Source of the DNA: Aquanectria penicillioides
Taxonomy: Eukaryota > Ascomycota > Sordariomycetes > Hypocreales > Nectriaceae
Reading direction: 5' to 3'
Assembly: GCA_003415625.1 (NCBI GenBank)
Contig: PYIU01000007.1
Coordinates: 1,550,001-1,614,000 of the forward strand
Length of the DNA stretch: 64,000 nucleotides
The position numbers and the translations under genes are program-made. Below the pieces are notes generated by a model that ran no database searches, was not told where the DNA came from, and saw only the letters and a program-made list of their open reading frames with translations. Shown one piece after another: positions 1 to 11,391 of the stretch; within the stretch, counting starts at the first letter, position 1, and every line of letters begins with the position of its first letter.

Positions 1-2396
1 AGTGCCCCGAATGCTCATTCGATCGAAGAGGCCGCTGAGCCATCTTCTCAGACAAAGCGCAAGCGCAAATCGTCTGATGCTGCAGAAGGAAAACTCCGAA
101 AGAAGAGGAGGTCCCATGACCACGTAATTGAAGCTTCACAAGACGTGATACAGGGAACACCCGACAATGAAACATCTAATGGCCTGCCTAGCTATTCACG
201 TGAGGCTCCATCTCAAGACAATAGTTTTGCTCCCAACGCGTCTGCCGACGCGATGGATGTTGACCCTGAGTCGAATGCGCAAACCAACCAAGTCGGCTCA
301 CCTGGTGACAAAGACCTGGGAACCGATTCCCATGCAATCAACGGATCTGGTGCGAATGGTGGGACGGAAGGCGATCGGGATGTAGAAAGCCTCGCCAGAG
401 AGGCCTGGAATGAGCATGTCAATGGTCAGGGCCAAGTTGAAGATGACGTCTACGACGTCCCTGGAAGTCCTATTGACACTCCGCACCCTCCTAGCAGCAA
501 CACTAAGCGTCCTCGATCCACCAGACCAAAGAAGGCCAAGCCTACCTACTTTGAAAAGTCTCCATCTCCTGAGAAGGACGGCGCACTTGCTGACTTGCCA
601 TCGCCGTCAGCGCTGACACCCAAGCCACGACGTCGAGCACAGAAAGCTTCCAACAAGAGAAAGTCGGAAGCCAATCGTGCACGGATGGCCCAGTCCATAG
701 ATGACGACGAGGTTGGAGAAGATGGACTGCCTCAACGCCGAAATCGCATGGCCGGTTACACTCAGGGTCGATTTAGCGACGATGAGCTGAGCCGTATTGC
801 CATGGCAGTCGAGAGCTTCCGATCGGAGCATAACATGGCTCAACACGCGGTCAACGAAATGATCCACGCCCCTGGAGGAACAACTGCTGGAGATGATCAT
901 GCGGCTCTCTGGACTCGCGTTTTCGCGACGTGCCCTGACCGCCATCGTCAAAAGATCATCAACATCACCCGAAAGAAGTTCCACAACTTTGTTGCTCGAG
1001 GAACTTGGACGCCAGAGCAGGACGCTGAGCTTCGCGATCTCATCGAGGTCCATGGAACCAAGTGGTCCAAGATTGCCGCAATCATCAACCGTCACCCAGA
1101 AGATCTTCGCGATCGTTATCGTAACTACATTGTCTGTGGTGATTCCCAGCGAAAGGACGCTTGGGATGAGGATGAAGAAGCCAATCTCACCCAGTATGTC
1201 ATGGAAGCCATGGGCGCCATTGATGAACTGCGCCGAATCCAGCCAAGCAGAGAGCTTCTCAAGAAACCATACGAAGAACTCATCGACTGGCAGAACATCA
1301 GCGAGCGCATGCTGCGAACTCGCAGTCGTCTTCAGTGTATCACGAAGTGGAAGGCGATGAACATCAAGACCCACGGGAAAGATAAGCTGGTCTCCCACGA
1401 ACCCGATGCATCAATCTCATTCCGCTTGGAGAAGGCTCGTCGACAGATTGCTGATATGCCCGAGGAAGAAAGATATCGTCTTGTCCTCGCCATCAACCGT
1501 GCATCTGTTTCTGATGAGTCTAAGATTCCTTGGCAGCGATTGGTTGATAAGCAATTCCGGAATAGCTGGCACCGCCACACGCAAATGCTGCTTTGGCGAC
1601 GTCTGAAGCAGACCATACCTGGATGGGAAGATATGACAGTACGCGACTGTGCCCAGTATCTGGTTGATCAATACAACCAGACTGGAGAGCTTCCCGAAGT
1701 TGGGGATGGTATCTATGATGACCCCGAAGAGACGGAATTCCTTGGAACAATACCCGCGACAGCCACGGCTAACGGAGCGTCTCACACCGGAAATCACATC
1801 AGTGATGAGTATGTTCAAAACTCTGATGTCGAGGTGAGGGTGAGGTCGATGATGAGTCGAAGATGGATATCGAACAGGTTGGTGTTCCCGACGAGAATAT
1901 CCAGCCTGATTTGCCGATTGCCCCGATGGAACCCTTGCTTCACCACCAGCCTGAAGACGAAGCTGAGCTTGAAGCTGTCATGTCTCTTGAGGAAGCGATC
2001 CAGCCAGACCTTCCCATGGAACCCACTGAGTCTATCGAGCCTATCGAACCCGCGGAACCTGTTGAGCCTGCTCCTCCCAAAGCCACGCGTTCGGCCAAGA
2101 AATCGGCTGCTGGAAAAGGACGTGCCCCCCGACGGCCCATCCCTGCCAGCAAGAGGGCTTCCAGGCGAGCAGCGCCTTCCCAGGACCCTATTGAGGATGA
2201 TGAGGGGCTTCTGACGCAACCTGGCGCCGCCATAGATGAAAATTCAGAAATTGACGAAGACCAATTCCGCAAGAGGAAGACGCCAAGCAAGTTCCGGGCT
2301 GTCAGCAACGGAGAGGCCGAGACTGAGGCCAAGAGTGATGGCTCGGATAGCCTTATGGATGATATGGAGGACTTGCCCGCCCGTGTGTCGGCTTGA
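1..2396 (+). CDS. Reb1/TTF1-like Myb DNA-binding protein (5' partial, one frame slip or 44-nt intron)
   Basis: The frame is open from base 1, so the start lies outside the window. The N-terminal part is acidic and low-complexity with basic nuclear-localisation-like clusters (KRKRK, KKRR, bases 50-115). A Myb/SANT repeat (GTWTPEQDAEL ... DRYRNYI) covers about bases 1000-1135, followed by a second SANT-like segment (KDAWDEDEEANL) from about 1155. This arrangement matches fungal Reb1 and the RNA polymerase I termination factor TTF1, which bind rDNA terminators and promoters. The frame changes near 1834. A 44-nt GT-AG intron at 1834-1877 restores phase exactly, but the sequence it would remove also encodes a continuous acidic peptide in the downstream frame, so one missing G at GAGGTGAGG is equally possible. 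The C-terminus is Pro/Glu-rich, then basic. Stop TGA at 2394-2396. The family call is good; the choice of Reb1 over another Myb factor is inference. Confidence 0.8.
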
Positions 2397-2965
2397 GCAA
2401 CAAGCCGAGCTCGATAATTTGACTTGGGGCGAAGTCGATATCCTGACTGCCTTGGAACGGTTGATGTTACCGGTTTATGAATATCTACATAAGTTTATGG
2501 GTGAGAGAGCCTGAAGTGGCCTGGATGTGTATGTGTAATATCAGGAGTGCGTGCATTGCTTTGTTTTCACCACGGAGGAAGGCCACAGTGCGGAAAATGG
2601 TTAGGCAATAAAGGAGTATTAGCTGTATGAATTCGTACCTCTGTACAGTCATAATTTCTTTTCTACTTCAACCCCTGAACGGTTGACCATGTCCTTCAAG
2701 GGGCATTGCTCCCTGTCTCATGAAGCTGGCCAATTTGGTTTGCTATATGATCACACAACTCTATTTAAGAGCGTCCCAATTGAAAAAAAAGTTCGTTGCC
2801 AGTTTCATGGTTCTCATTACTCATGAACAATATATGCTTCATGATAGCTTTTGCCTGTTTTGTCGGCGAGTTACCACAATATCCCCATCCATCGACCCAA
2901 ATACCTTTTTTTTTTTTAACGCTACACAATCAACCAAGCTTAACTGATCGTCTCCGTCGTCGGGC
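2397..2965. other. Intergenic, convergent 3' ends
   Basis: Tail-to-tail gap between the Myb gene (+) and APC10 (-). It is AT-rich with short A and T runs (for example about ten T at 2909), as expected for two 3' UTRs. I see no coding sequence or RNA gene in it. Confidence 0.6.
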
Positions 2966-5128
2966 TTATCGAATCTCAGGCTCCCGCATAAAATCAGGAA
3001 TGGACAATCCACTGTCCGCGGGTTCGGGTCGCATTACCCCTGATTGCCTCTTGATGCTGCTCAGCTTGTGCCCTGTAATACTGCCTGCGTTCTTGGATAC
3101 CGCTTCGTCTACTAGCTCTACCACTTCGTCAACGGGGTTCCCGTCCCGCCCAGGTGCTTGCGCTGAGTCCGCGTCAAAGGCGTAGATCTTGATGCCGCGA
3201 AGGTGGGTGTCCTTGCCGTTCTGGTGGTTCTCGAGTATCTGCATCTGCAACACATACGACACGAGCGTGTTGCCGTCCGGGTCGCCGCCTGCGCCGGCGA
3301 GGGGGACCTGCTGCCAGCCAACGGGGCTCTCGAGGGACATGGAAGCAAATTCGATTAGATTGTTTTCGCTGATGCCGGATTTGAAGACGATTTTGGTTGG
3401 AGTGTAGGACTCGTCCTCGTTATAGTCAACAAAAAAGCGGATATCGCGGATGCCAACACGCTTGACAAAATAGACGGTCAGTCTGTGAGGCTGAGGGCCA
3501 TCGGACCTAGGAAGCTTCGGTTAGGCATCCATGCATGCATAGCAAACTGGTGGCGGTTGTTGTTAAACTCACTGCCAGTACTCCTTGAGATCGTCGCTTC
3601 GGAGTTCTTCAACTCCGTTGCCGGGCTTGTGGGTGCTGACGGTAAACCTTGCGAGGTTTGAAATTTCCTTGAGGCCCATGGTGGCCGGGTCTATCAAAGG
3701 CGCGCCGTCGTTTTCTTCTTCGGGCTGTTCCTCCTCGATGCTCGTGTCCTCGGCCTCGTATTGCTCCTGAGAGAGAACCTCGTCTTCGTCATCATAGGCC
3801 ATGCTGCTCTGCATGTGCTGTTCGACAACACTAGCGATGGCAGGCACAGCACCTCCAGGACGAGCCATACCCAGCACGCTCAAGTCGGGCTCGGAGCCCG
3901 AGTCGTCAGAGTCAACCAGCGGCATGCTCAGCCGTGGATGGTCTGCAGGTTGGGCAGCTAGACGAGGATTAGCGGCGTACAATTCGTGGAGGCTGCGAGA
4001 CAGCTGGATGCGGCGAGTGCGCAGACGCCTGCGTTGCTCGCGGACGGCGGCGATGCTCTGATAGCGATAGGCCATGGTGACTTGGCGATGGTGGAGGGCT
4101 CTCAAGACGGCGACCAAATTCTCCTTGTCGATAGACGGGGTAGGACGAGTGGTGCGCTCACGAGAGCGGGCAAGGCAGCCGGAGGGCGAGATGGGAAGCT
4201 CTTGGAGGGGCACTCGCTTGAGGGGGGCGGCCTCGGGAGTTGGGAGATGGAAGTGTTGGGGAAGAGGCTCGTGAAGGGGCACCATCTTGTGCGAATCAAA
4301 GAGCGTAGACGGCCGAGACAGCCCAATACGGCGGGCATCAACAAAGAGAAATTGGTGGCACAAAGAGAGAGGGCGGAGAAGTGCTGACAAAGGCAATGCA
4401 GCAGATACCAAGCAGAGCAGAAGGTATAAGACGGAAACGAGGCGTGTAGTAGCAGGACATGAGAAAAACGGCCACCAAGGTTGAGAGGGCTGAGGAATGG
4501 GCAAGGCTTCCCACGAGGCGTGGGAGGATGAGATGCGTCAAGGTTGTGAGGTAAAGCTGAGGGACACGAAATTGAGGCACAACGGAAAGCAAGATGGTAT
4601 AGCCAGCCAGCCGCAGCCGCAGTTGGCACCACACATGCGTCACCTCACATTACTCCGCATGACTCTGTCGACCTGAGCCACCACCTCGAATTGGGGAATG
4701 GATGGGCGGTTGTGGGCAGCGAGGAGACGGAGAGAAATTAAAATAAAAAAAAAGAAACAGGACAGAGAAAGACACACGCAAGATGCAAAGGAGAACCAAA
4801 GGGCAATAAACTTACTGCGATATAGGCGGAATGGGTTTGGCGGCGGCGCACGACGGAGCTGCTCAACAGGTTGATCGGGCGTCCGATGTGCGGGAGGAGG
4901 GGCATCGGGCGTCACCAAAGCCACAGATGGCGGTCCCCCGCGGGCTCCAACGGCTGCCGTCGCAGCAGCTCTTTGGGGCGGCGATGAGGCGTCATTCTCG
5001 GCGCTCGCAGCGGCATCGGCGGCGTCAGCGTCGGCACTCGAGGTTGGTGCAGCATTGCCCGTCACTGCGTGGGCGGTGGCATGCGCAGCTACATGGCGGG
5101 CTCGACGAGAGCCGCGGGTAATATCCAT
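2966..5128 (-). CDS. APC10: Anaphase-promoting complex subunit 10 (DOC1)
   Basis: Exons 5128-4816, 4383-3573 and 3506-2966; introns 4384-4815 (432 nt, less certain acceptor) and 3507-3572. All phases agree and give 554 residues. The C-terminal half is the DOC/APC10 jelly-roll: LARFTVSTHKPGNGVEELR, TVYFVKRVGIRDIRFFVDY and SPVGWQQVPL follow the family order. In the APC/C E3 ligase this subunit helps bind destruction-box substrates. The chain ends in Ile-Arg, the IR tail known to dock on TPR subunits such as CDC27. Unlike yeast Doc1 (about 280 residues), there is a long Ala-rich, then acidic (DEDEVLSQEQYEAED) extension ahead of the domain. A GTCACGTGAT site lies about 260 nt upstream of the start. 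The 5' exon is the weakest part of the model. Confidence 0.85.
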
Positions 5129-6941
5129 GGCTGTGTTGTAGTATGTCGCGAGCCCGAGGCCAATGTCGCAGTGGGCGCGCCGCCTGGCAGAGTTCTTGCG
5201 AAGAGTCCAACCGACAGGGATATACGGTAAAGGTTGTTGCGGGTTGCCGTGATTTGGTGCCCCTCTGCTGCCCGCGCATGCGCTTAATCAATCCAGTCTC
5301 AGTTCAAGCACATCGGTTTCCTGGCGCCCTGGACGCGTTGTCGTTAAACTCGATGGCGAGTGGCACAGTTTACCAGTACGCGCTGTCACGTGATGACATA
5401 ACAAACTTCCTACGTACCTAGAGGTAGCTTATTAGTGCATTCCAGGCTAGTGCTCTTGTTCCTCGACTGCCCACCCCACACCTACCTACGGATACTGAAG
5501 CTGCGTATTAGACTCATCACCATGGGTCCGTTACTGCCAACTTTTCTTCATCTCAAACATGGGCATCGGAATTCGACCACTTCTCGAAATTTTTAATCTG
5601 TCCCCTCTAATTTTCATGCTCCTCAGATCTGCGTACTTCAAAGCAATCGAGGTTATTCTCACCTTACCCCCCACCATGTCCACTCCCAACCCCTCGCTCG
5701 TCCATCTTAACGTGCCTATTGCTATCTCTCTCTAGCATCTCTATCGATACCTGGTCTGACTGTGCATGCCACTGCTTTTTTTTTCCCATTCTCTTTCTCA
5801 CCGTACTGAATTTTCGTTGTCAACAATTATTGCGTCGGTGGGGTCGGATGGCTGTCAATGCTTCTTGTGGTGCAAAGTGCAGCCCAAGCTTCCCTGCCGC
5901 CACCCATGAATCGTGATGCAGTCCAGTTCAAAACTTCCAAGTTCACAAAGCCTGATCCTTCCGTGGGCTCTCGCCACACAATTCATAAAAAAAGTTATGG
6001 GCCTCGATTCAAGGCTTGGGCCTATTGCTGACCTTTTTCGCCCGAGCTAGTGCTCACGTTGCCCTCCTCCAGCATCTTCGGAACCCATCGTGCCTGGGTG
6101 TTCTCGTGGTGTTGGACGGGTCACCCTGTATCAGCCTCAACCACATCGTTACATTTGAAATCGTCCATCTTCGTCTTCAAAAGCCATCTAGTTTCACGCC
6201 AATTCTGCAGATATGCGCAGGCGGCTGAAACAACGTTTCCCTGGCTTGCGGGGTGGGAAGCCTCGTGTTCACCGTTGGCCAAAGAGTTCAGACGACTGGT
6301 TACACGTTGGAGTGGGCCGTCTAACCAGGCTCACTTACATCCATCATCCCAGTTCCCTCTTTCAGCGCCGTTGCTAAATCGCCCACCATGATTGGTGACG
6401 ATCTCAGCTCGGAATCCGCAAATTCTTGAGATCGTCCAGATCGCAGAGATCGGAAAACTCGTTGCTCTACGTCATCGCCACAATCCTTCCACGTTTGGCC
6501 ATGTGCTGGCCACGTCGGCATACAGCTTCTCCAGGGCCTTCCTCCCAGGGCATCCCATGAACAGAAGCCTTATCTCCCCTTGTATCGAAGCTTCAACCAC
6601 TCTTTCGAACATGCCTATGCCAGCAAGGCCTTCCTCGCAACCCTCACCACATGCCCCAATGGCCGTTCCCTCCAGGGTTCCTTTCATTGCTTCCTCCCCA
6701 CCACGAGAATGCAAACGATGTCATCGGCCAGGATGAATTGGAAGAATCAAGGCCGAGCACCTCAATGGCTGTTGCTCCAGCCCCCAGAAAGAATAAGAAC
6801 ATATATCGAGGCCTTCCTAATGCCCTTTTGTGAACACTCGGCTGGTCAAGCAACACTGCAGACATTGTCTCTGAATCACATAATTCTCTCTATTTTCTGG
6901 GACTCATCTCCTCCGTGGTGGTTCTCGCCCTCTCCCACAAG
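5129..6941. other. Divergent intergenic region, APC10 / aquaporin
   Basis: This 1.8-kb region separates two divergent starts. It contains a GTCACGTGAT box at 5385-5394, TACCTAGG-like motifs near 5415, and pyrimidine-rich stretches at 5640-5800 typical of fungal promoters and leaders. Open frames here are short with no recognisable protein. A long 5' leader of the aquaporin probably fills part of it. Confidence 0.5.
5385..5394. promoter_or_regulatory. E-box-type site GTCACGTGAT
   Basis: A palindromic CACGTG core flanked by T and A lies about 257 nt upstream of the APC10 start. The same decamer occurs at 51937-51946, 107 nt upstream of another start. Cbf1/USF-type bHLH proteins bind such cores in fungi; function here is inferred. 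Confidence 0.35.
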
Positions 6942-8639
6942 ATGTCTGCTCTCCAAACCCCTATCCATAACACCCGTTCCGCTCGGAGCACACCAGCTGG
7001 GAATTTCTCGGCCTATAACCCCCCGGTTGAGCAGCCTTCTCCCGAGGAAGCTGAGCGTCCTGGGTCCTCTCCAGCTGGGCCAGTAGAGAAGGCTACCACG
7101 CGAGGCTCCGACTCGGAGACACCCATCCATCCTAGTGAGAGCCACGATGGCCTCCGTTCCCGCCCGGGCTCGCGTGCTGGTGCCACCACAGGCGTTGCCG
7201 CTGTTGCTACTGCACCAAAGGGCCACGCACGCAGGTACTCTCACGACCAGGATCCTCTTCAGTATTCTGCCTCGGTTAGGTCCCAAAGGCCTCGTTGGCG
7301 TGATGACTGGGATTTTGATTTCGACGCCCCCCGCGACTACTCTTCTATGCGAGAATATGACCGTTACTGGCGAGGTGACCACCGCCCAGACCGATTCACA
7401 TCTCGCCGGGGTCCACGCCCTCCCCCAGCTTACTTGAACGGCCGACGAAACATGATGATGCACGATTCTGATGAAGAGATCTATAATGATGACCCTAGCT
7501 ACATGAAGGACCCGTATGAGACTTCACGAGTCCGCCGGCCAGCCGACGAAGAGATGGGCCTCACTACTCCCGAAGGTCATGTGCGTCGACTACCGTCTGA
7601 CGCGTTCCACCCTGGCCTGACGGTATCTCGTCTGGACTGGAACAACCTCAGCCCCCAAGAAAAGAAGGAAGTGATGCGTCTTCCCTTGACGCAATGGATG
7701 AATTCGGATTTCAAGAACCACTTCGTGGCCACGCTTGGAGAGTTTGTTGGAACCACCATGTTTCTTTTCTTTGCCTTTGCTGGCACTGAGGTTGCCAACA
7801 TTCAATCCCGTGCGAGCAACCAGAACACCACAACTGGAGGCACGACAGGTTTCAATGTTGGAGTCCAGCTCTACATCGCTCTCATATTTGGCTTCTCTCT
7901 CATGGTCAACGTGTGGATCTTCTTCCGAATCAGCGGTGGGCTGTTCAACCCTGCTGTGACCCTGGCTATGGTCTTGGTCAAGGGTGTTACGATTGTTCGA
8001 GCCATCTTCCTTTTCACGGCCCAGATGAGCGGTGCTCTGCTTGCTTCCGTCATCGTCCGCTTCTTGTTCCCCGAGTCGTTTAATGTTCGAACCACTCTGG
8101 GAGGCGGCGCATCCCTTGTTCAGGGCGTCTTCATTGAGGCTCTCCTGACTGCGGAACTGGTCTTTACCATCTTCATGCTTGCTAAGGAGAAGCACCGAGC
8201 CACTTTCATCGCCCCCGTGGGTATTGGTCTAGCTTTGTTCATTGCGGAAATGGTGGGAGTTCAGTTCACTGGGGGTTCCCTGAACCCGGCACGAAGCTTT
8301 GGACCCTGCGTCGTCACTGGCACTTTTGACTCGGAGCACTGGATTTACTGTAAGTTCTTTATTGGCGCGTATAACGAGTAGCTGCTAACAACTTGCAGGG
8401 GCTGGGCCATTCATCGGCTCCCTCATTGCTGTTTGCTTTTACAGATTTATCAAGACTCTAGAATACGAGGTGAGCATCCCTGTCGCGACGCACAGTGTTA
8501 GCTGCTAACCCATTTATTCAAGATGGCGAACCCTGGAGCCGATGGCGATGACCTGAATGACCCAACGAAGAACCCCGAGAAGAGGGCCGAGATCCACATG
8601 TCCAAGACTGCCTCCAAGGCTCCTTCTGTCCTCAGCTGA
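6942..8639 (+). CDS. Aquaporin / MIP family channel with long N-terminus
   Basis: Exons 6942-8349, 8399-8469 and 8523-8639 (introns 49 and 53 nt, both with GCTAAC branch sites) give 531 residues. The start is the ATG in ACAAGATGTCT; nine upstream codons are open but have no better start. Residues 1 to about 245 are a hydrophilic Ser/Pro/Arg-rich tail. The channel follows, with six membrane segments and both pore motifs, GGLFNPAVT and GGSLNPARS. The first intron splits the Trp codon of YWAGPFIG, the conserved last-helix motif. The second NPA is followed by Arg, as in the aromatic/Arg filter. Fungal proteins of this build are orthodox water channels of the plasma membrane; glycerol transport cannot be excluded. 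The long tail suggests regulation by phosphorylation or trafficking, which is inference. Confidence 0.9.
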
Positions 8640-9091
8640 GGTCTACAAAACCTCCGACGAGTGCTCGCTACTACGGTGAACCAACATGAATGAATGTGAA
8701 TAAGAAAATACAATGCGAGACGAAGAAGAAAAGCAGGCATTGAAGTACAATGAGGGTCAAAAATTTGTTATGATATGACCGTGGGTTGATGACGTTGGTG
8801 TGGTTATTTGGATTCCGATAAAATCTTTTCTGCTCTTTACTTCTCTCTTTTTTTTCCCCCAGGCGTAGCAATACGCCTGTATACTTGGCACCCTCCAGAC
8901 TTTTTCTTAGAACTTGTTAGATATGATGTACCTGACGCAACTTATGAATAGTCATGACAATACGAATCCGCGCTTTTGATGCAATCCCTTCTGCTTTCAC
9001 CCCTCCAATGTTTGAACCTGAAAAGTGGCATCCCGTCCAAAACTGCGTGCCGAGCCAATTCCTTTCGTCGATATGTTCTTATACCGCGCTC
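8640..9091. other. Intergenic, convergent 3' ends
   Basis: 3' UTR space of the aquaporin (+) and the small membrane protein (-). AT-rich, with a run of nine T near 8848. No gene seen. Confidence 0.5.
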
Positions 9092-9286
9092 TCACCATGC
9101 CATGCCTCGTACAGTGTCTCGGAATCCAATGCGGTAGAGAATGAAGCACAGGATTGCATACACCATGATGAAGCCGACCCCTCCCGCCAACGCGCCAAAG
9201 AAGAAGCCAACGGTTGCATCTCGGGCATAATCAATCTCGGTCGGTGTCGGAGCGTGTTGTAGCGGTCTCGTGGCAGTGGTTTCCAT
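9092..9286 (-). CDS. Small single-pass membrane protein, unknown function
   Basis: This uninterrupted frame encodes 64 residues from ATG (9284-9286) to TGA. A hydrophilic N-terminus (TRPLQHAPTPTEIDYARD) precedes a Gly-rich hydrophobic stretch (FFFGALAGGVGFIMVYAIL) and a short basic tail (YRIGFRDTVRGMAW). The composition is that of a real small tail-type membrane protein rather than a chance frame. I do not recognise a family. A GTGAGA donor overlaps the stop, so an alternative spliced C-terminus is possible. The neighbours give no functional hint. Confidence 0.5.
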   Translation of the reverse strand: METTATRPLQHAPTPTEIDYARDATVGFFFGALAGGVGFIMVYAILCFILYRIGFRDTVRGMAW

Positions 9287-9987
9287 TGGCTAGACGTTTG
9301 CTTGGGGTTTTGCTTTGAGGGGGTTGTAGCGGCACTGCCTGCCTTGAGATCTCGAGATCAGAATGCAGGAATAGGACTGTGGGAGATCACGCCAAACGCC
9401 CTCAGAAGATTTATTGAATTAATGAGTCTATGAGGCGTTGGCTTTGTAGTTGTTTGGAGATGTGAATGATTGGAAGAGTTTGCAGTGAGTGAACCGTGGG
9501 TTTGAGGGTGTTGTTTTGGCACGCACAGCCGTTTGGGATCACTCGGCTGCGAACAAGACATTCGATTGGGAGATGAAACAAACGGATTTGACTCAAATAA
9601 CTGAAAAGCGGTTGGAAACGCTTGGTTTGTCTGTAGGTGTGCGTTTGCATTGATGAGCTAACAAAGTCATTCAACATTTGTGGCATTGCATATGTATACC
9701 CCTATTGAGGTTCTCACACTTTTCGGGCCAGGTAAACCGACTACGCACAAAAGCCATTCAGTTGATTGTAGGCACTTCTATACAACCCAAACAGCTTGTT
9801 TGATATCAGCATCGGACGCCGAATTACCTCTCTGGGCAGCGCCGCGTCGGTGACCGAGTCAACTAGCTCGTCGTCCAGGTTTCCTTTGCTTGGGGTCTTG
9901 CCCTCTCACACCGGGATCCTCAGAGATGAAATTTTTCTCCTAACAGTCTCATTGAGGTATTTGATCACGACTAGAACTGTAGCATCC
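9287..9987. other. Intergenic, nothing recognised
   Basis: Moderately AT-rich. Short open frames on both strands lack family features. The part from about 9796 may be the degraded 5' end of the following relic gene, since its frame is open but has no ATG before 9988. Confidence 0.4.
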
Positions 9988-10689
9988 ATGGATAAGATAG
10001 ACCCAAGGGAAAGGCTGCCAAGCTCCAGTATTAGAAATGTACTGTTTGTGGAGGCTGACATAGACACCTGCCAAGGATATGACCAAATCATCCCTGACCA
10101 CCAGATTCACATCGGTGTGTCTGTGATTGATGCACGGCGTATTGCAGATGCTATTCGCTGTGTTCCGAATTCCGACGGGGATCGGCCGCGCATCATTGAC
10201 TCTCACCAGTTCATCACAGGAACTTCTCCCAACTATCGCCGCGCAAAACGTAGATTTCTCTTCAGCCACACTGAGCTCGTATCAATCTTCTCTTTTCTAA
10301 ATCGCTTTGATGCCCTTCAGACTGTACCTGTAGTACAGATTCAGTGAAAGCCGTGCGCCTTTGACGGTGTCCAGGATGCAGAGAGGTTTTGAAGCGAAGT
10401 CGAGCTTATCCAAGACTCGAAAGTCGGTTCGCTCAGCGCTGCTATGTAGCACCATTACATACGCACACTTCTGTACAAGCGAGCTCTTGAGGTGCTAGAT
10501 ATTCCTTACGCAAGACTGCACACTGCAGGCAATGATGCACACTTTTCTCTCTGTGTGCTACTCATGCTTGCGGTCCGTGTTGTGGAAAGACTCGGCGTGG
10601 AAGAAATCCACACACCCTTGATAGCAGCTTTGAAGTCCATTGCATTGGCCCTCCTGCCGCTTATCCTAGGAGAGAAAGATGTATCCTAG
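9988..10689 (+). pseudogene. Decayed Gfd2/YDR514C-like RNase H-fold gene
   Basis: Two segments in the same frame, 9988-10347 and 10492-10689, resemble the start and end of the DEDDh-type domain of Gfd2/YDR514C-like fungal proteins. The first has IHIGVSVIDARRI, then IIDSHQFITG; the second has PYARLHTAGNDAHFSL, close to the family's HNAGNDA signature. Between them the frame carries three stops (TGA at 10345-10347, then TGA, then TAG), and the central part is too short: the usual glycine-His-Asp (VGHD) segment is missing. CGA to TGA and CAG to TAG would explain the stops as C-to-T changes. An unrecognised intron of about 130 nt could bridge part of the gap but would not restore the lost motif. 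These proteins are predicted nucleases and often multiply in fungal genomes; this copy looks dead. Confidence 0.5.
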
Positions 10690-11391
10690 GTTGAAGTAGA
10701 ATTGATGCAGAGTGGAAGAGGTCGGATAGCGGGGAAGGTTAGACGAGCTATAAAGAGAGAAAGGAAGACAGCAAGAATGAAAAATTGTAGAGAGTTAATG
10801 AAAGGTCTATTGTATATACGCTAGCCATACATTTCTTGACGCCTTCTTCAACAACTCTGTTGATGCGACCTAAATACCGCTTTGCAATCAGATGGACTGT
10901 CCAAGAAAACAAAATAAGGAACAAGGCTATCCAAAAACCCTGGGAATCAGCCCCAATGTTCTCAATAATCATAAATATCAATTTGAATACCTGCCACGTT
11001 GTGTCTTTTTATCGTGGTTTATTACAAGAGGGGTAGCGTTGGAACAGGAGCTTTGATGTGAGAAGCACCACCATAGGCTAATGACGAAACATTGCACGGA
11101 AACCAGAAATCATGCGGCATAGATCACGAAGAGAGTGAAGCCTGTAGAATTCGTGCAATTGATGAATTTCACAGTGACATTATGAAAGAAGTTGAGATCA
11201 AAGGAACCGTCCATTCTGTTTGTTCATTGGACAAACATCAGACCAGGGTTCAGCCGCGTGCCCTGGCTTGGCGGTCCTTCAAAACGATAGGCGGGGGATT
11301 CAGCTCATCGCTGTGCGTGCGTGCGTCTTTATTTCCTCGTCCGATGCGTGCAGCAATCGAACAACGAGGCGTTTGCTCGTCCTAACGATCC
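10690..11391. other. Intergenic upstream of the NLR gene
   Basis: AT-rich sequence without a convincing reading frame. The last 100 nt (from about 11290) become GC-rich with GTGCGTGCGTGC and probably hold the NLR leader. Confidence 0.4.
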
